Assembly (NCBI GenBank): GCA_023376005.1
Contig: CM042143.1
Location: forward strand, 84,092,530 to 84,156,529
Source of the DNA: Doryteuthis pealeii
Taxonomy: Eukaryota > Mollusca > Cephalopoda > Myopsida > Loliginidae
Length of the DNA stretch: 64,000 bases
Direction: 5' to 3'
Translations under genes and position numbers: made by a program
Notes under the pieces: model-generated
What the model saw: the letters and a program-made list of their open reading frames with translations, nothing else
Told to the model about the DNA's origin: nothing
Databases searched by the model: none
Shown: piece by piece, positions 1 through 10,724 of the stretch
Position numbering within the stretch: the first letter of the stretch is position 1
How the letters are laid out: each line of letters starts with the position of its first letter

Positions 1-174
1 AAATATTTGAACCTTCTTCAGGTTTCATTTTAAAGTGTCCGTATATATCTCAGTTTCAGTCTATCACAACTGCTGTATCCACTAGCTAGCTATGAAACAG
101 GATGTGTTTTGGAGGGCCAATCCATCTTAGTTCCCTGTATTAGCAGGTTGTATACACTTTGGGCGCCGGCTCGT

Positions 175-830
175 TTCAACACTTCCTCATCTGGTTAGTT
201 TTGTTGGATTTTACGGCATGTCAACCCTTGTTGGGTTATTTCATGCCGAATACATTTTGTTCTATTTATGTTTGATGTGTATTCAAATTTTTTAAACACA
301 TTTTTAAACTCATTTGTTTCTTCTATTTAACCCATACATGGGACCCTACAGGTACTACCACTCCGGGTCAGAGTGGATCTGGGAGCAATTATGATGAAGG
401 GGTTCTCCACATTCCGCAGACCTCCAGAACTGGAACTTCCCCATCTGATAGAGTTTAACGTCATACCTAAGACATTAAGACCCTCAGTCACCGCATTCTA
501 GCACATACATGATAAAAATGGTTGGGGCTTGCCATGAAGGCAATAGGGTTAGGACAATCATATAGGTACTAGGGCTTGACATGACCAGCCGATCGATCGG
601 AGGGGGCTTCTCCTAGCACCCGTCCAATCTAAGTAATGGCCAAAGTGGAGCGTTGCATATCATGGACTGCTCAGCCACCAGGGTTCCATCCTTAAACATC
701 ACGGGTCGCCATCCACGGCCAACAAGTGACCCGATTCGGGGAGCGGAGGTATTACCCTTCTGCAGAGATGCAGTCGGTGTATTCCAAAGCCTCAGCCGAC
801 AGGACTGTTTCCTTATTTCTCATAAAGAGA
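175..830 (+). repeat. Dispersed repeat C (TTTACGGCATGTCAACC ... CACTCCGGGTCAGAGTGG)
   Basis: Longest copy of an interspersed family. Related copies at 9675-10200 (+), 12405-12795 (-), 34515-34790 (-), 48427-48590 (-, 3' part), 60425-60860 (+) and 62625-62890 (+). Short end fragments at 15000-15090, 27028-27085, 42745-42815 and 53870-53925. Class unknown; no coding capacity seen. Confidence 0.6.
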
Positions 831-988
831 CACCACTTAATTTTTCATTATCCTGCACAGATATCTCATGAGGATGGCATTTAACATTTTCACTTGTGTA
901 TCGTAAAGTGTCCACTATTCAGAACCGAATAATAGCAGTGTGTATTTTACTAGCATATGAGGTATTCGAGTGTGCTGATTGATTTAGT

Positions 989-1340
989 TACTGGCAGGAC
1001 CTGTCGATATGCCACAGTATGAAAATGTAATTATTACAACGTTTGATATGTTTACTCAAGAGCTATTGCGAAATAGTTCAATATGTAAAAAGTATAATAA
1101 TTTTAATTTAACTCTCTTACACTTTTTTCTTTCTTTTCATCTTTTCATCTTTTCATTATGTTCCATTGAAACAAGTTAGCTTTATCGCTTGAGCGCGCTC
1201 ACCTCCTTTCTCTATCTTTCCCCTACTATTTACTAGCAGGACCTGTGGATATACTACAGTATGATAATTTAATTATTACAACCTTTGATATATTTATTTA
1301 AGAGCTAAAAATAGTTCAATATGTAAAAAGAATAATATCC
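989..1340 (-). mobile_element. Two partial Helitron family 2 ends in tandem
   Basis: GGCAGGACCTGTCGATATGCCACAG at about 989 and CTAGCAGGACCTGTGGATATAC at 1233 mark two 3' ends in the same orientation, each followed by family sequence (GTATGATAAT...TTCAATATGT). The first includes the GCGCGCTC-bearing body. Confidence 0.5.
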
Positions 1341-2245
1341 ACTGATATCCCATTTTGCATAGATAAAATGTATATGAATAACACCCATTGAATTGCTCAC
1401 ACATTAAAATAATTATCCCTGTACACCTTTCATATAGATAGGTTTTATTTAGGTGAGAATTTTAAAAAGGCGAAACTTTACCTTCATATATAATATTAAG
1501 TATGCTAACAAGACCTGTGGATATACCACAGTATGATAATTAAATTATTACAACGTTTGATATGTTTACTTAAAAGCTAATGCAAAAATACTTCAATATG
1601 TAAAAAGTATAATAATCTTGATCTAACTCTCTCTCACTCTTTTTTTTCTTTCCTTCTTTTCATCTTTTCCTTATGTTTGATTGAATCAGACTAGCGTTAT
1701 TGCTTCCGCGCGCTCATTTCCTCTCTCTATCTTTCCCCATCTCTCTTTCTTTTTCTTTCTTATATTTTTTATGGGCAGCATGTTATTTTCTTCCCTTTCT
1801 TTCTTTATAATAAAAACGAAATGGTCCATTATTTACCCGAGGTGACGACACTCATACGAAATAAGAATTCGGTGGATGAGCAACACTAGATAATCAGGAT
1901 TTACATTTTTGCATTTCATCATGGACGATCTGGACGAGCTCATTTCTAACCAGAGGATGATGCAAGATTATTAAGGAACACGACTATTAACATAGAGACT
2001 AGCAGGGCGTGTGGATATTTCGCCTTTTTAAAATTCTCACCTAAATAAAACCTGTCTATATGAAAGGTGTACTGTGATAATTATTTTAATGTGTGAGCAA
2101 TTCAATGGGTGTTATTCATATACATTTCATCTATGCAAAATGGGATATCAGTGGATATTATACTTTTTACATATTGAACTATTTTGCAATAGCTCTTAAA
2201 TAAATACATCAAAGGTTGTAATAATTAATGTTCACTTCATACTGT
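1250..2245. repeat. Large inverted repeat, arms about 225 bases
   Basis: 1250-1478 and 2024-2245 are reverse complements with few differences (e.g. GGCGAAAC/GCCTTTTTAAAATTC and the CCACTGATATCCCATTTTGC stretch). The 545-base spacer holds a Helitron family 2 copy. Confidence 0.65.
1505..2003 (-). mobile_element. Helitron family 2 copy
   Basis: Reverse orientation, from AACAAGACCTGTGGATATACCACAG-type end to CATAGAGA (TCTCTATG). CTAG has become TTAG. It sits between the arms of the 1250-2245 inverted repeat. Confidence 0.55.
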
Positions 2246-2309
2246 CGTGCTATAAGTCACCCAAAAAGTGCGAAATACATATCAGTTTAAAATAAACGAG
2301 AAATTCTGG

Positions 2310-2480
2310 GGAAGCCTGCTAGTGTAATGGTTAGAGTGTCCGGCTGTCAACCTGACAGGTAGGGTTCGAATCACGCACAAAGCACTGCCCTGTCTATAGC
2401 TCTGCTGATGAGGCCTAATAGGCTGAAATGTACATACAGAGATCGACTTTTTCTCGATTTGTTTACGCTTTACATTTAAA
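2310..2480 (+). mobile_element. tRNA-Asp-like SINE carrying a hammerhead-ribozyme-like motif
   Basis: The head has an internal Pol III promoter: box A-like TAGTGTAATGGTTAGAGT and box B GGTTCGAATC. The anticodon-arm analogue CTGTCAA places GTC (Asp) in the loop. The arms pair imperfectly, so it is a derived copy, not a working tRNA gene. The tail contains the ribozyme-like fold at 2400-2441. The arrangement recalls the Sm-alpha repeats of schistosomes (Pol III promoter plus hammerhead). Confidence 0.65.
2400..2441 (+). ncRNA. Hammerhead-ribozyme-like motif
   Basis: Complete core in order: stem I CTCTG (2400-2404), CTGATGA (2405-2411), stem II GGCCT-AAT-AGGCT, GAA (2425-2427), short stem III closed by A2428-T2435, H17 = A2436, stem I CAGAG (2437-2441). 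Stem I is five perfect pairs. The only core oddity is a G-U instead of G-C at the base of stem II. The tiny stem III is like the minimal type-I hammerheads of animal retroelements. Confidence 0.65.
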
Positions 2481-2554
2481 CCGATATGCACGCCTAATTC
2501 ATTTAATTAACAAAATAGGTATGACTTTAATTAAGCACATAATCTCCCCAAAAT

Positions 2555-2649
2555 ATACCACAGTATGATAATTCAATTATTACAATGTTTGATATGTTTA
2601 TTATTGCAAAATAGTCCAATATGTAAAAGGTATAATAATCTTGAGTTTA

Positions 2650-2694
<45 letters not shown>

Positions 2695-2813
2695 TCTCTC
2701 TCTCTTTTTTTTTTGGGGGGGGTGATTTGGACGGTCTCATTTTTAACCAGAGGGTATTGCAAGATGATAACGATCGGAAGATTACGGAACAAAAGTATTA
2801 ATATATAGATAGG
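2555..2813 (-). mobile_element. Helitron family 2 fragment with (CT)n(CA)n
   Basis: TATACCACAGTATGATAATT at the 3' side without CTAG; the TC end ATATATAGA lies at about 2810. A (CT)n/(CA)n/poly-T tract sits inside, at 2650-2715. Confidence 0.5.
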
Positions 2814-3290
2814 ACACCTTATGATATGTCGTCTTGGAAAATCTGGAATGCTATCACGGTTATCGAATATTAATTGTCTGGCATAATCCATATGGTATGT
2901 ACAAACTGTAAACAATTTCCAAGTTAATTATGCCCAGTCATTGTTTCGCATCTTAAAACCAGACACGTTAAAAGTGAAACAACAACAAAATCTGTGTATA
3001 GGTTCGTGCACCCACATGTAAGACTTGGGGGGCTTTACGACTGTCCACGAGTCAGGGCGGGAATTCATGATTGATTTATGTTTAAGCTGAAAAAAGATCA
3101 GTCGAAAGGTCAACCCCGTCTTTTGGGCAGAGGTCAAGTATGTAGTTCCGTCTTTAGGCGGGGGAGGAAATCCATAGAAACTGAATGACCCCACTAAAGT
3201 AAGATACCAGTTAAATATAGAATGTAAAAATAAATAAATAAGTAAATAAAGCCCACTAGAGAGTAAATACCTGGAACAATCAAGGTTCTT

Positions 3291-3303
3291 CTTCTTCTTC
3301 TTC

Positions 3304-3343
<40 letters not shown>
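3291..3343. repeat. (TTC)n(ATT)n tract
   Basis: Trinucleotide tail of the antisense LINE. Comparable tracts at 5250, 5563, 8804-8857 and 9060-9087. Confidence 0.8.
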
Positions 3344-3344
<1 letters not shown>

Positions 3345-3348
<4 letters not shown>

Positions 3349-4760
3349 TTCACACCAGCGTTAGCTGATGGTATTTCCTTGGAGTCTGAATGACAAGTCT
3401 CCTCAGGTCTCCAGGACTCTTCTAAGTATTCTAGCAGATTGCAGCAATGCAGTATTCTGGATGGTCTCAATTCTTCCTCTGATTTCCCGATTCTCCACTC
3501 TTGGGACCGTTCCATGTGCTCCAACTATAATTGGTATCACTTTGACCTTCATATCCCATAGCTTTTTCAGTTCTCTGGCAAGGTCCAGGTATTTGCCCGT
3601 CTCTTCGTTTTCCTTCATTTTCACCCTGAGGTCTGTTGGAACTGCAAAATCCACCAGTTGACAAGTTCTTTCTTTTTTTGTTAATCAACACTAGGTCTGG
3701 TCTCCTAGCTCGAATAAGATTATCCGTCTTTATTTCGAAGTCCCAGATAATTTTATGCGTTTCGTTCTCAAGAACAGATTCTGGTTTATGCATATACCAT
3801 TTTGTTGTATGGTCAAATTTAAATTTTTGCCTAATTCCCAGTGGATCACCTTTCCAAACCAGTCGTGTCTAGTTTTGTATTCCCTTTGTGCTAGTTTGCT
3901 ACATTCGCTTAGTACATGGTTTACAGTCTCATCTCTGTCACCGCATAGTCTACATTTACTTTTTGTATTTTCCAGTTTGCTACTTTCTTGAGTGCTGACC
4001 TGAGTGTAATTATATGAATATTTGCTACAGGTCCTTCCTCAATTTCCATCAGTCCTTTTTTTAATATCACTTATCCATTTTGATTTTTCATTGTGTTCTT
4101 TCCTCTCTCATATCACTCCAAAATTGTTTTGCTTCTGTTGTATCTGCGAGTTCATCTGTGTTTGTTTCTGATCCACCAATTTGTTCATTAAATTTCTTTT
4201 CATTGTTTTGGAAGGTCCTATTTTGTTTGTACTGTTTAGTTCTATCTCGGTATCTTTTGAGTCTTCCTTCTATAGCTGATATCTTTTGATTTACTTCTTT
4301 CATCTTAATTTGCTGTTATCCTTTCAACTTTTTAGTTGAATGTGTATTTGTGTGCTTTTTTTAAGTATTTGTTTGTTGTCGTAGTTTTTTTAAATTTGTC
4401 CTTTCAATCTGAGCTCCCACCCAGCTTTTGTGTTTCTGGTCGTGTTTGGGTTTCGTAGGGGTTTACCAATTCTATCGCAGACTAATTTTGCTCCTGCATA
4501 AATAAGGTTATTTAGGTCAGTGATGTTGTCTGTTGGGATGTTCACTAATATTTTGTTTATCTTTTCAGTTTCTATCTTGACTTTTTCCATTCTATGTTTC
4601 TTAGGGATGGTAATGTACTCTTCTTATCAATCATGATTTGTTTTATCATCCCTATATCCTTTCTCTGTTCTTGTGTTAGTTCCTATGCTGTGAAGCTAGG
4701 TTGTACAAGGTTTTGATTGCCGGCGTGTTGTAGTTCATTTTGTTTAGGTGTTTCCTGATG
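3345..4760 (-). mobile_element. Decayed RLE-type LINE (R2/NeSL-like), antisense
   Basis: Minus-strand reading shows, in broken frames: a segment like ...NNLIYAGAKLVCDRIG (4390-4590), RLKRYRDRTKQYKQNRTFQN (4088-4303), then a deletion of the RT core. A CRLCGDRDETVNHVLSEC C-x2-C-x8-H-x4-C knuckle follows (about 3910-3970), then HKPESVLENETHKI and RRPDLVLI, and LDLARELKKLWDMKV...ARILRRVLE. The knuckle followed by a PD-x(n)-D type motif is the layout of restriction-like-endonuclease LINEs. The 3' tail is (AAT)n(AAG)n. Confidence 0.7.
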
Positions 4761-4982
4761 GACTTGTATTCCTTGATTTTCTTTCACACATATCTCTCTT
4801 ATCTCGAGATCAGAAAAAGTTTTCGATCATTCTTGCTTGGTCTGCCAATCTTTGGTTGGTTGTGTTGAAATTATTATTGTCATTCCAAATCTGGAGCATT
4901 CTTTTCCTATAACCCCTTTGTGCTGGGTTGCTCTTAAAATAACAGTGGGGTACTTGTAAGTTATTTTCTCTAGTCCACACTT

Positions 4983-5090
4983 TTCTTTGTCTCTCGGCTA
5001 GCCCGTCACTTGCTGGTCATCTCTCGGCAGGTCCCGTCACTGGGTCGTCTCTCGGCTGGTCCGTCGCAGGGTCGTCTCTCGGCTGAGCTT
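4983..5090 (+). repeat. Minisatellite, unit GTCTCTCGGCTGGTCCGTC
   Basis: Four diverged units of about 25-30 bases (GTCTCTCGGCTAGCCC..., ATCTCTCGGCAGGTCCC..., GTCTCTCGGCTGGTCC..., GTCTCTCGGCTGAGC). GC-rich in contrast to the surroundings; next to the 5' side of the decayed LINE. Confidence 0.55.
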
Positions 5091-5289
5091 CCATTTTTCC
5101 TTGTATATCTGAAATAAAAAAGGAGCAACAGTAGCCTACATGCAGAGAAGGTTGATCAGCTTCCCCATGTTGATTACAATGGGTATACTGATTATTTATT
5201 CTTCTTTTCGGGAATGTTTCATCTTGTGTTGAGTAACTGAAATGAAAAGTTATTATTATTATTATTATTATTTCAAAGAGAGTTTTTTT

Positions 5290-5725
5290 TATGCCCGACT
5301 TCGCTAGGAGTTCTGGACTCTTCTGAGTATTCTAGTCGTTCTTAATGCTGTTGTTTGGAAGTTCGACAGGGTTTTTTTTCAGTTCTCTGGCCAGGTCCAA
5401 TAATTTGTCTATGATTTCCTTTCCTTTCATCTGCGATCTAATATAATTCACGAGATGACAAGTTCTCTTCTTCTTGTTAATTAACAATGGTCTCCTGACC
5501 GGTATTCGGGGATCCGTTTGTATCTCAAACTCCCAGAAGATTTTATGCGTCTCATTCTCTATTATTATTATTATTATTATTATTATACTCCTTACGATTT
5601 TTCCCGCCAGCTATAACTGATTTTTTTTTTACCGAAATGCAGGTGACAACAAGTCTCCTAAGGCTTCCAAGACTCTTGTAAGTATTCTAGCCGATCTTAA
5701 TGGTGCTATAGTCTGGATTATTTCA
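5290..5725 (-). mobile_element. LINE 3' fragments, same family
   Basis: Two short antisense pieces (5290-5560 and 5590-5725), each preceded by an (ATT)n tract, matching the ARELKKLW / RILRRVLET end of the 3.3-kb copy. Many frame breaks. Confidence 0.55.
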
Positions 5726-5777
5726 CTTCAATATATATATATATATATATATTTTTAAGTATACGCGTGCGTCTTTC

Positions 5778-5816
5778 ACTTGGTCTGATGATTGCGAGAA
5801 ACCGCCAGTAACCAGT
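5778..5816 (+). ncRNA. Degenerate hammerhead-like motif in an (AT)n-flanked repeat
   Basis: ACTTGGT-CTGATGA-TTGCGA-GAA-ACCGCCAGT-A-ACCAGT. CUGAUGA and GAA are intact and stem I pairs TTGGT with ACCAG (one wobble). Stem II is shortened compared with the copy at 6480, so this copy is probably inactive. Confidence 0.42.
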
Positions 5817-6024
5817 CGCAGTTGACTCCATGTCCTCACAACCTTAACTTATATATATATATATGATTTACCGGTAAAAAAATATTGGGTTGGTGTCAAT
5901 ATTTGTTTGGTATAAGTATTACTCGGATAAGTCAGCGTTATAAACAAATTAAAGTGCTCAATACGTAAGTAGAGCGGATTTAGTATTATAGTGTGTATAC
6001 AGAATAAGGTTATTTCTGGTACAA

Positions 6025-6029
6025 CTATA

Positions 6030-6079
<50 letters not shown>

Positions 6080-6210
6080 TATAATACATTTAAGGTGTAA
6101 TTGTTCCATTGTTTTCAAGCAGTATGTTAGCCACTTTTTCTTCATGACAACGTGCCTGTTAAGAATGCGTGAATAACAATTGCACCTTAAATGTATTGTA
6201 CACTATAATA
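6025..6210. repeat. (AT)n inside a small inverted repeat
   Basis: ATAATACATTTAAGGTGTAATTG (about 6081-6103) is repeated inverted as CAATTGCACCTTAAATGTATTGTAC near 6177-6201. A second (AT)n is at 6285-6302. Confidence 0.55.
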
Positions 6211-6479
6211 AATAAATACAGCTCTTACACCCGTAATCAAGAACTTTCTTTTCAATTCTCCAATAATAAAGAATAAAAAATACTACATATATATATATAT
6301 ATCGTTAGGGTAGTGTGGACATGAAAATAACGGTTTATTTACTCGTTTATATACTGTATTCATTTTGTGATTTGTTAATTTATTTCCTCTTTTATGAATA
6401 ACCACGCTGCTGTTAACCACCCTTCCCATGATGCACTCAAAAATAATATATAAAGAAAAGTATACACGTGCGTCTTTCA

Positions 6480-6523
6480 CTTGGTTTGATGAACGCATAA
6501 GCGAGAAACTGACAGTTACCAAG
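6480..6523 (+). ncRNA. Hammerhead-like motif, second copy of the same repeat
   Basis: Stem I CTTGGT/ACCAAG (6 perfect pairs), TTGATGA (C3 changed to T), stem II CGC-ATAA-GCG, GAA, stem III ACT-GAC-AGT, H17 = T. The flanks (agtatac-cgtgcgtctttc) match the 5.76-kb copy, so both come from one family. Confidence 0.48.
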
Positions 6524-7030
6524 CGCCTTTGATTTTTATTCCTACGCTACCCGAACTTAGATATATGCTCTTTTGTTCGTATATTGAGGACTTTTTATTC
6601 ATAATGATAAATGTCATTTTATCATTGTGTCAGTGTGTCACATGAAAATTTCATATGATGACGTCATATCTGCTGTTGATTTTTTTTACCCATAGGATAA
6701 GCAATGCAACACCGATGGAAGTTGTATGTACCACCAAGGCGGATATGTTGAAAATACACCTCATTTGGTCACATTTCATAAGAGTATCTTAGTCGGCCTA
6801 TGAACTTTTCGGCCGACCCTCGTATCTAAAGAGCTGATAGAGGTATTAGTCTATATGTAATCATTTAATTAAATTAACAATTTGCTTACTTGTCTATTAA
6901 TTCTGAGAGGTATTATAATGGGTTACATAAACAATTCGTTATATCAGAAATGGTGACTATGATAAACAATTCAGTTGATACCCCCGCCCCAACCACTATT
7001 TTCTTTATCAATACTTTTTAAAATTTTTCA

Positions 7031-7555
7031 TCTTATTATAATGGAGATTCTGTGTCTGTCTGTAACCGAAACTACATCACTGCTTACGTCACAATACCCG
7101 CAGGAATTGCGTAAATTTATCAATGAGTATTTAATTTATACTCAAAATCATTAATACATAGAATAAATCTTATTTATCAATGATGTCTCTATGAAAATCT
7201 GAGTTAGATTTGCCTCAAAACAGCCCATGTTATTAGTGCGTTTAAAATCCTGCAATGTGTCTTATAGATCACTAAGAAATAAAGGTTTATATAGTGTGGT
7301 TAATTTGTATACTGGTTTTAGCAAAACTGAGTTTAATAAATAATTACTATGTTATTGATCTCTAATATCATAATTTTATTATTCAACGTATTAAAATCAA
7401 TACCATAAATGATTTTATATAGAAAGAAATTAAAATATAATTAAAATAAGCGTAATATTTTATATGCGTTCTTATTTAATTTCGTTTCTAATTTAATATA
7501 TATAATTACATTAAAACTTAAATACTTACGCTCGGAGGGCGCATATTCTTGCTAG
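7031..7555 (+). mobile_element. Full-length non-autonomous Helitron, family 1
   Basis: Starts TCTTATTATAATGG directly after A and ends GCTAG directly before T, as expected for Helitron insertion into AT. The 3' end has GCTC-gga-GGGC about 11 bases before CTAG. No ORF. Several related copies in the window define the family. Confidence 0.72.
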
Positions 7556-7695
7556 TTCATCTCATTTTCTTTGTCGCTCTTTCTTTTTTTCTTTCTTTGT
7601 CGATACTTTTGCATCATTCTTTTATTCTCTCACTGTTTGTCAATATCGACTCACCCTCTTTCTTTTTTAGCTCCATCTGCCCTTCCCTTCTTACA

Positions 7696-7704
<9 letters not shown>

Positions 7705-7760
<56 letters not shown>

Positions 7761-7770
7761 GCGCGCGCGC
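7705..7770. repeat. (CT)n(CA)n(CG)n microsatellite
   Basis: Pure CT repeat, then ACAC and GCGC. Similar tracts at 2650-2700, 14010-14079 (GA) and 14350-14404 (CT). Confidence 0.85.
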
Positions 7771-8060
7771 TTCTTACCTTAATTCATAAAAAGAAGAAAG
7801 AAAAAAGAAAGACAGAATATCCTTATACAGTACGCCTTTTATCTACGATTTCGACGTTCCCGGTTTCAACTACCCACCAACACCCGCCAACACCATACCT
7901 GATACCCCCATCCACACACATATGCACGCACGCGCACACATACATGTATATTATTACTGTACGCTGTTCATGTTCCTGACACTAATACACTATGCTGTAT
8001 ACTAGACATGAGACTTTGATGAGTTGTGGTGCACCTGAGCACTGTATACAATAACTTTCG

Positions 8061-8144
8061 GGTTATTTCCTATAAGTCTAACATGATCAAAGGGGAACCA
8101 CTCTGACTGATAAATTATTTATTTATGTTCCCATTAAACTAACC

Positions 8145-8176
<32 letters not shown>

Positions 8177-8264
8177 CGTCTTCTTTTTTCCTAGTAGATC
8201 AATAAATAATTCATCAGTCAAGAGTGGTTCCCCTTTGATCATGTTAAACTTATAGGAAATAACC
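8061..8264. mobile_element. Palindromic MITE with telomere-like (CCCTAA)n core
   Basis: Termini GGTTATTTCCTATAAG and CTTATAGGAAATAACC; inverted repeats continue through GATCAAAGGGGAACCACTC and the TTATTTATT region. The centre holds about five CTAACC(C) units (8139-8176). A second copy is at 28481-28676. Confidence 0.72.
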
Positions 8265-8269
8265 AAATT

Positions 8270-8804
8270 TCGTTATTATTATTGTTTTCTCCTTTTGAGT
8301 TTTCACATTAGCATTAGCTGATGGTCTTTCACTGGAGTCTGAGTGATAGCAAGTCTCCTCGGGTCTCCAGGACTCTTCTGAGTATTCTGGCAGATTGCAG
8401 CAGTGCAGTATTCTGGGTGGTTTCAACCCTTCCTCTGATTTCCAAACATTCCAGACCCTTTTCCAATCCTTTTGGGACTGTTCCAAGTGCACCAACTACA
8501 ATTGGTATCACCTTCACTTTCATATTCCATAACTTTTTTAGTTCTCTGGCAAGGTCCAGATATTTCTCTATTTTTTCATTTTCCTTTAGCTTCACCCTGT
8601 GATCAGCTGGCACTGCAAAATCCACCAGTTGACAAGTTCTTTCTTTTTGTTTATCAACACTAGGTCTGGTCTTCTTGCTGGGATAAGGAGATCCGTTTTT
8701 ATTTCAAAGTCCTAGAGAATTTTATGCGTTTCGTTCTCAAGAACAGATTCTGGTTTATGCACATACCAGTTTTTGCATGGTCAAAATTTAATTTTCTTCT
8801 TCTT

Positions 8805-8835
<31 letters not shown>

Positions 8836-9060
8836 TTATTATTATTATTATTATTATGTTTATTATTACCAATTCCTAGAGGATTATCGCTCTGTTCAAG
8901 CTTCACCCTGTGATCGCTGGCACTGCAGTTGACAAGTTCTTTCTTTTTTGGATAAGGTGATCCGGTCCAGAGAATTTAAGAACTTCTGGTTTATGCATAT
9001 ACCATTTTGTGTGGTCAAAATTTAATTTCTTGTTTCTTTTCTCGTTCTAGGTTGGGTATT
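8270..9060 (-). mobile_element. LINE 3' fragments with (CTT)n/(ATT)n tails, same family
   Basis: 8270-8790 encodes, antisense, DFAVPADHRVKLKENEKIEKYL...IPIVVGALGTVPKG...RILRRVLETRGDLLSL. 8880-9060 is a shorter, gapped repeat of the same end. Each is bounded by a trinucleotide tail. Confidence 0.65.
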
Positions 9061-10724
9061 AATTATTATTATTATTATTATTATTATCCGCTACATAACT
9101 TGGGACATATATCAGTGGATAAAGGGAAACTACTTTGATTCTGTTTGTTAGGGGAGTAACTCCTAGCCAAGTATTATAGTTATTTCCCTTTGAAATATGA
9201 GGGGGTTTTGGGGGGAGGGGGTTCCCTTTCTTTTTATAATGTTGAATTAGATTGATACTTTAATCATAAAATAAACAAAATCACAACCCAATAAATAAAT
9301 AAATCCATTTAGAACCGTTCATTTTGAACCTCTGAATTTAACAATTTTATCAAAATAGCAAAAACCTTATTTTGATAGATCGATTATATCCTATGAATAC
9401 AGGTCTGTATTTTGCATTTCAACATTTTATTTATATTCAACTCTACTCGACTTGTCCCATCGTAGCATAATGGTTTGCAAACTAGTCTCGCAGATTTCTT
9501 ATTACTGAATAACGATTTTGATCCTCGATGGATACACTATATTTGCGACCTTGTGTCACAACCTACCTGTGGCGATTGGGTCGGGTAAATACCTTCTCGG
9601 CTTACTACAAGACTATACCAACAGACAGGCAATGAAAATCAAACTTGCTACGCTAGATGATAATTTGGTTGGAAAGTTGGTTGAATTTTACAGCATATCA
9701 ACCCTTGTAGGATTATTTTATGCCGAAGAAATTTTCTATTATACATTCTTGATATGTACTCAAGTTTTTAAACACATTTTTAACTCATTTTTTTTTCTCT
9801 ATTTAAACCGTGGATTGGACCCTAACAGGTACTACCACTCTGGGTTAGAGTGGACCTGGGGGCAATGGCGATAAAGGGGTACTCCACATTTCCGAGAGCC
9901 CCAGAATTGGAACTTTACCCTCAGATAGAGTTTAACGTCATACCCAGGACATTAAGACTCTCAGTCGCCGCCTTCTAGCACATATATGATAAAAAGAATT
10001 GGGGATTTGATTTGAGGGGGCTTCTCCGACCGCCCGTCATGCTTATGTAAAGGTTAAAGTGGAGTGGTGCATGTCATAGACTGCTCAGCCAGTAGGATTC
10101 CATCCTTAAGTATCATGGGTCACCAACAGGTGGTCCCATGGGTGGGTCTTAGCCCTCTGCAGAGGCGCAGTCGGTGTATTCCGAAACCCTTGCCGATAGA
10201 GCTAGAAAAGAAAGAATTACGAGTGTTAAGTTATTGTTCATAAACATTGTTAATAACAGGATCTATTAATATATTATTTAGAACATCTAATTTTATCATA
10301 ACGAATACGAATTAAGTCTATAAAAAATGCTAATGCTTTTATTAGTCCCTGCGGAGAAGGAAACATCACAGTCCCATTAGTATGTTTTGCTTGACGCCAA
10401 AAGGAAGCGTCTCTGATAATTTCGCGCCTTCACCCGAAAGTGTGTGGAATCAAATCAAAACTCCATTAAACGATCAAAGGGAGATAATCATTTCTCTCGA
10501 AAACAAGGGCAGATAATTATATCGGTAATGTGTTCTGACTAATGAAAACATCGATGAGGACCATTATTTTGTCTTTTCAGCCATAAATGTGAAGACACAC
10601 TAAAGTTTAATCAGTAATAATAATTTCTAGCAATGTCAAAGGTCTTTGGAATTAGATTTCTTCATACTACTCTCACTACTGACACGCATTTCACTACACT
10701 CGTATTTACAAACAAACAGCGATA

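Noticed and set aside
2315..2384. Working tRNA-Asp gene
   Set aside because: Box A and B are present, but acceptor and anticodon stems pair poorly and it is fused to SINE sequence.
2928..3524. 198-codon frame with a long Asn/Lys run
   Set aside because: The run comes from the (ATT)n/(CTT)n tail; the remainder is part of the antisense LINE in a mixed frame.
8139..8176. Telomere or chromosome-end signal from (CCCTAA)n
   Set aside because: Only about five units, and they sit in the centre of a palindromic element that recurs at 28.5 kb.
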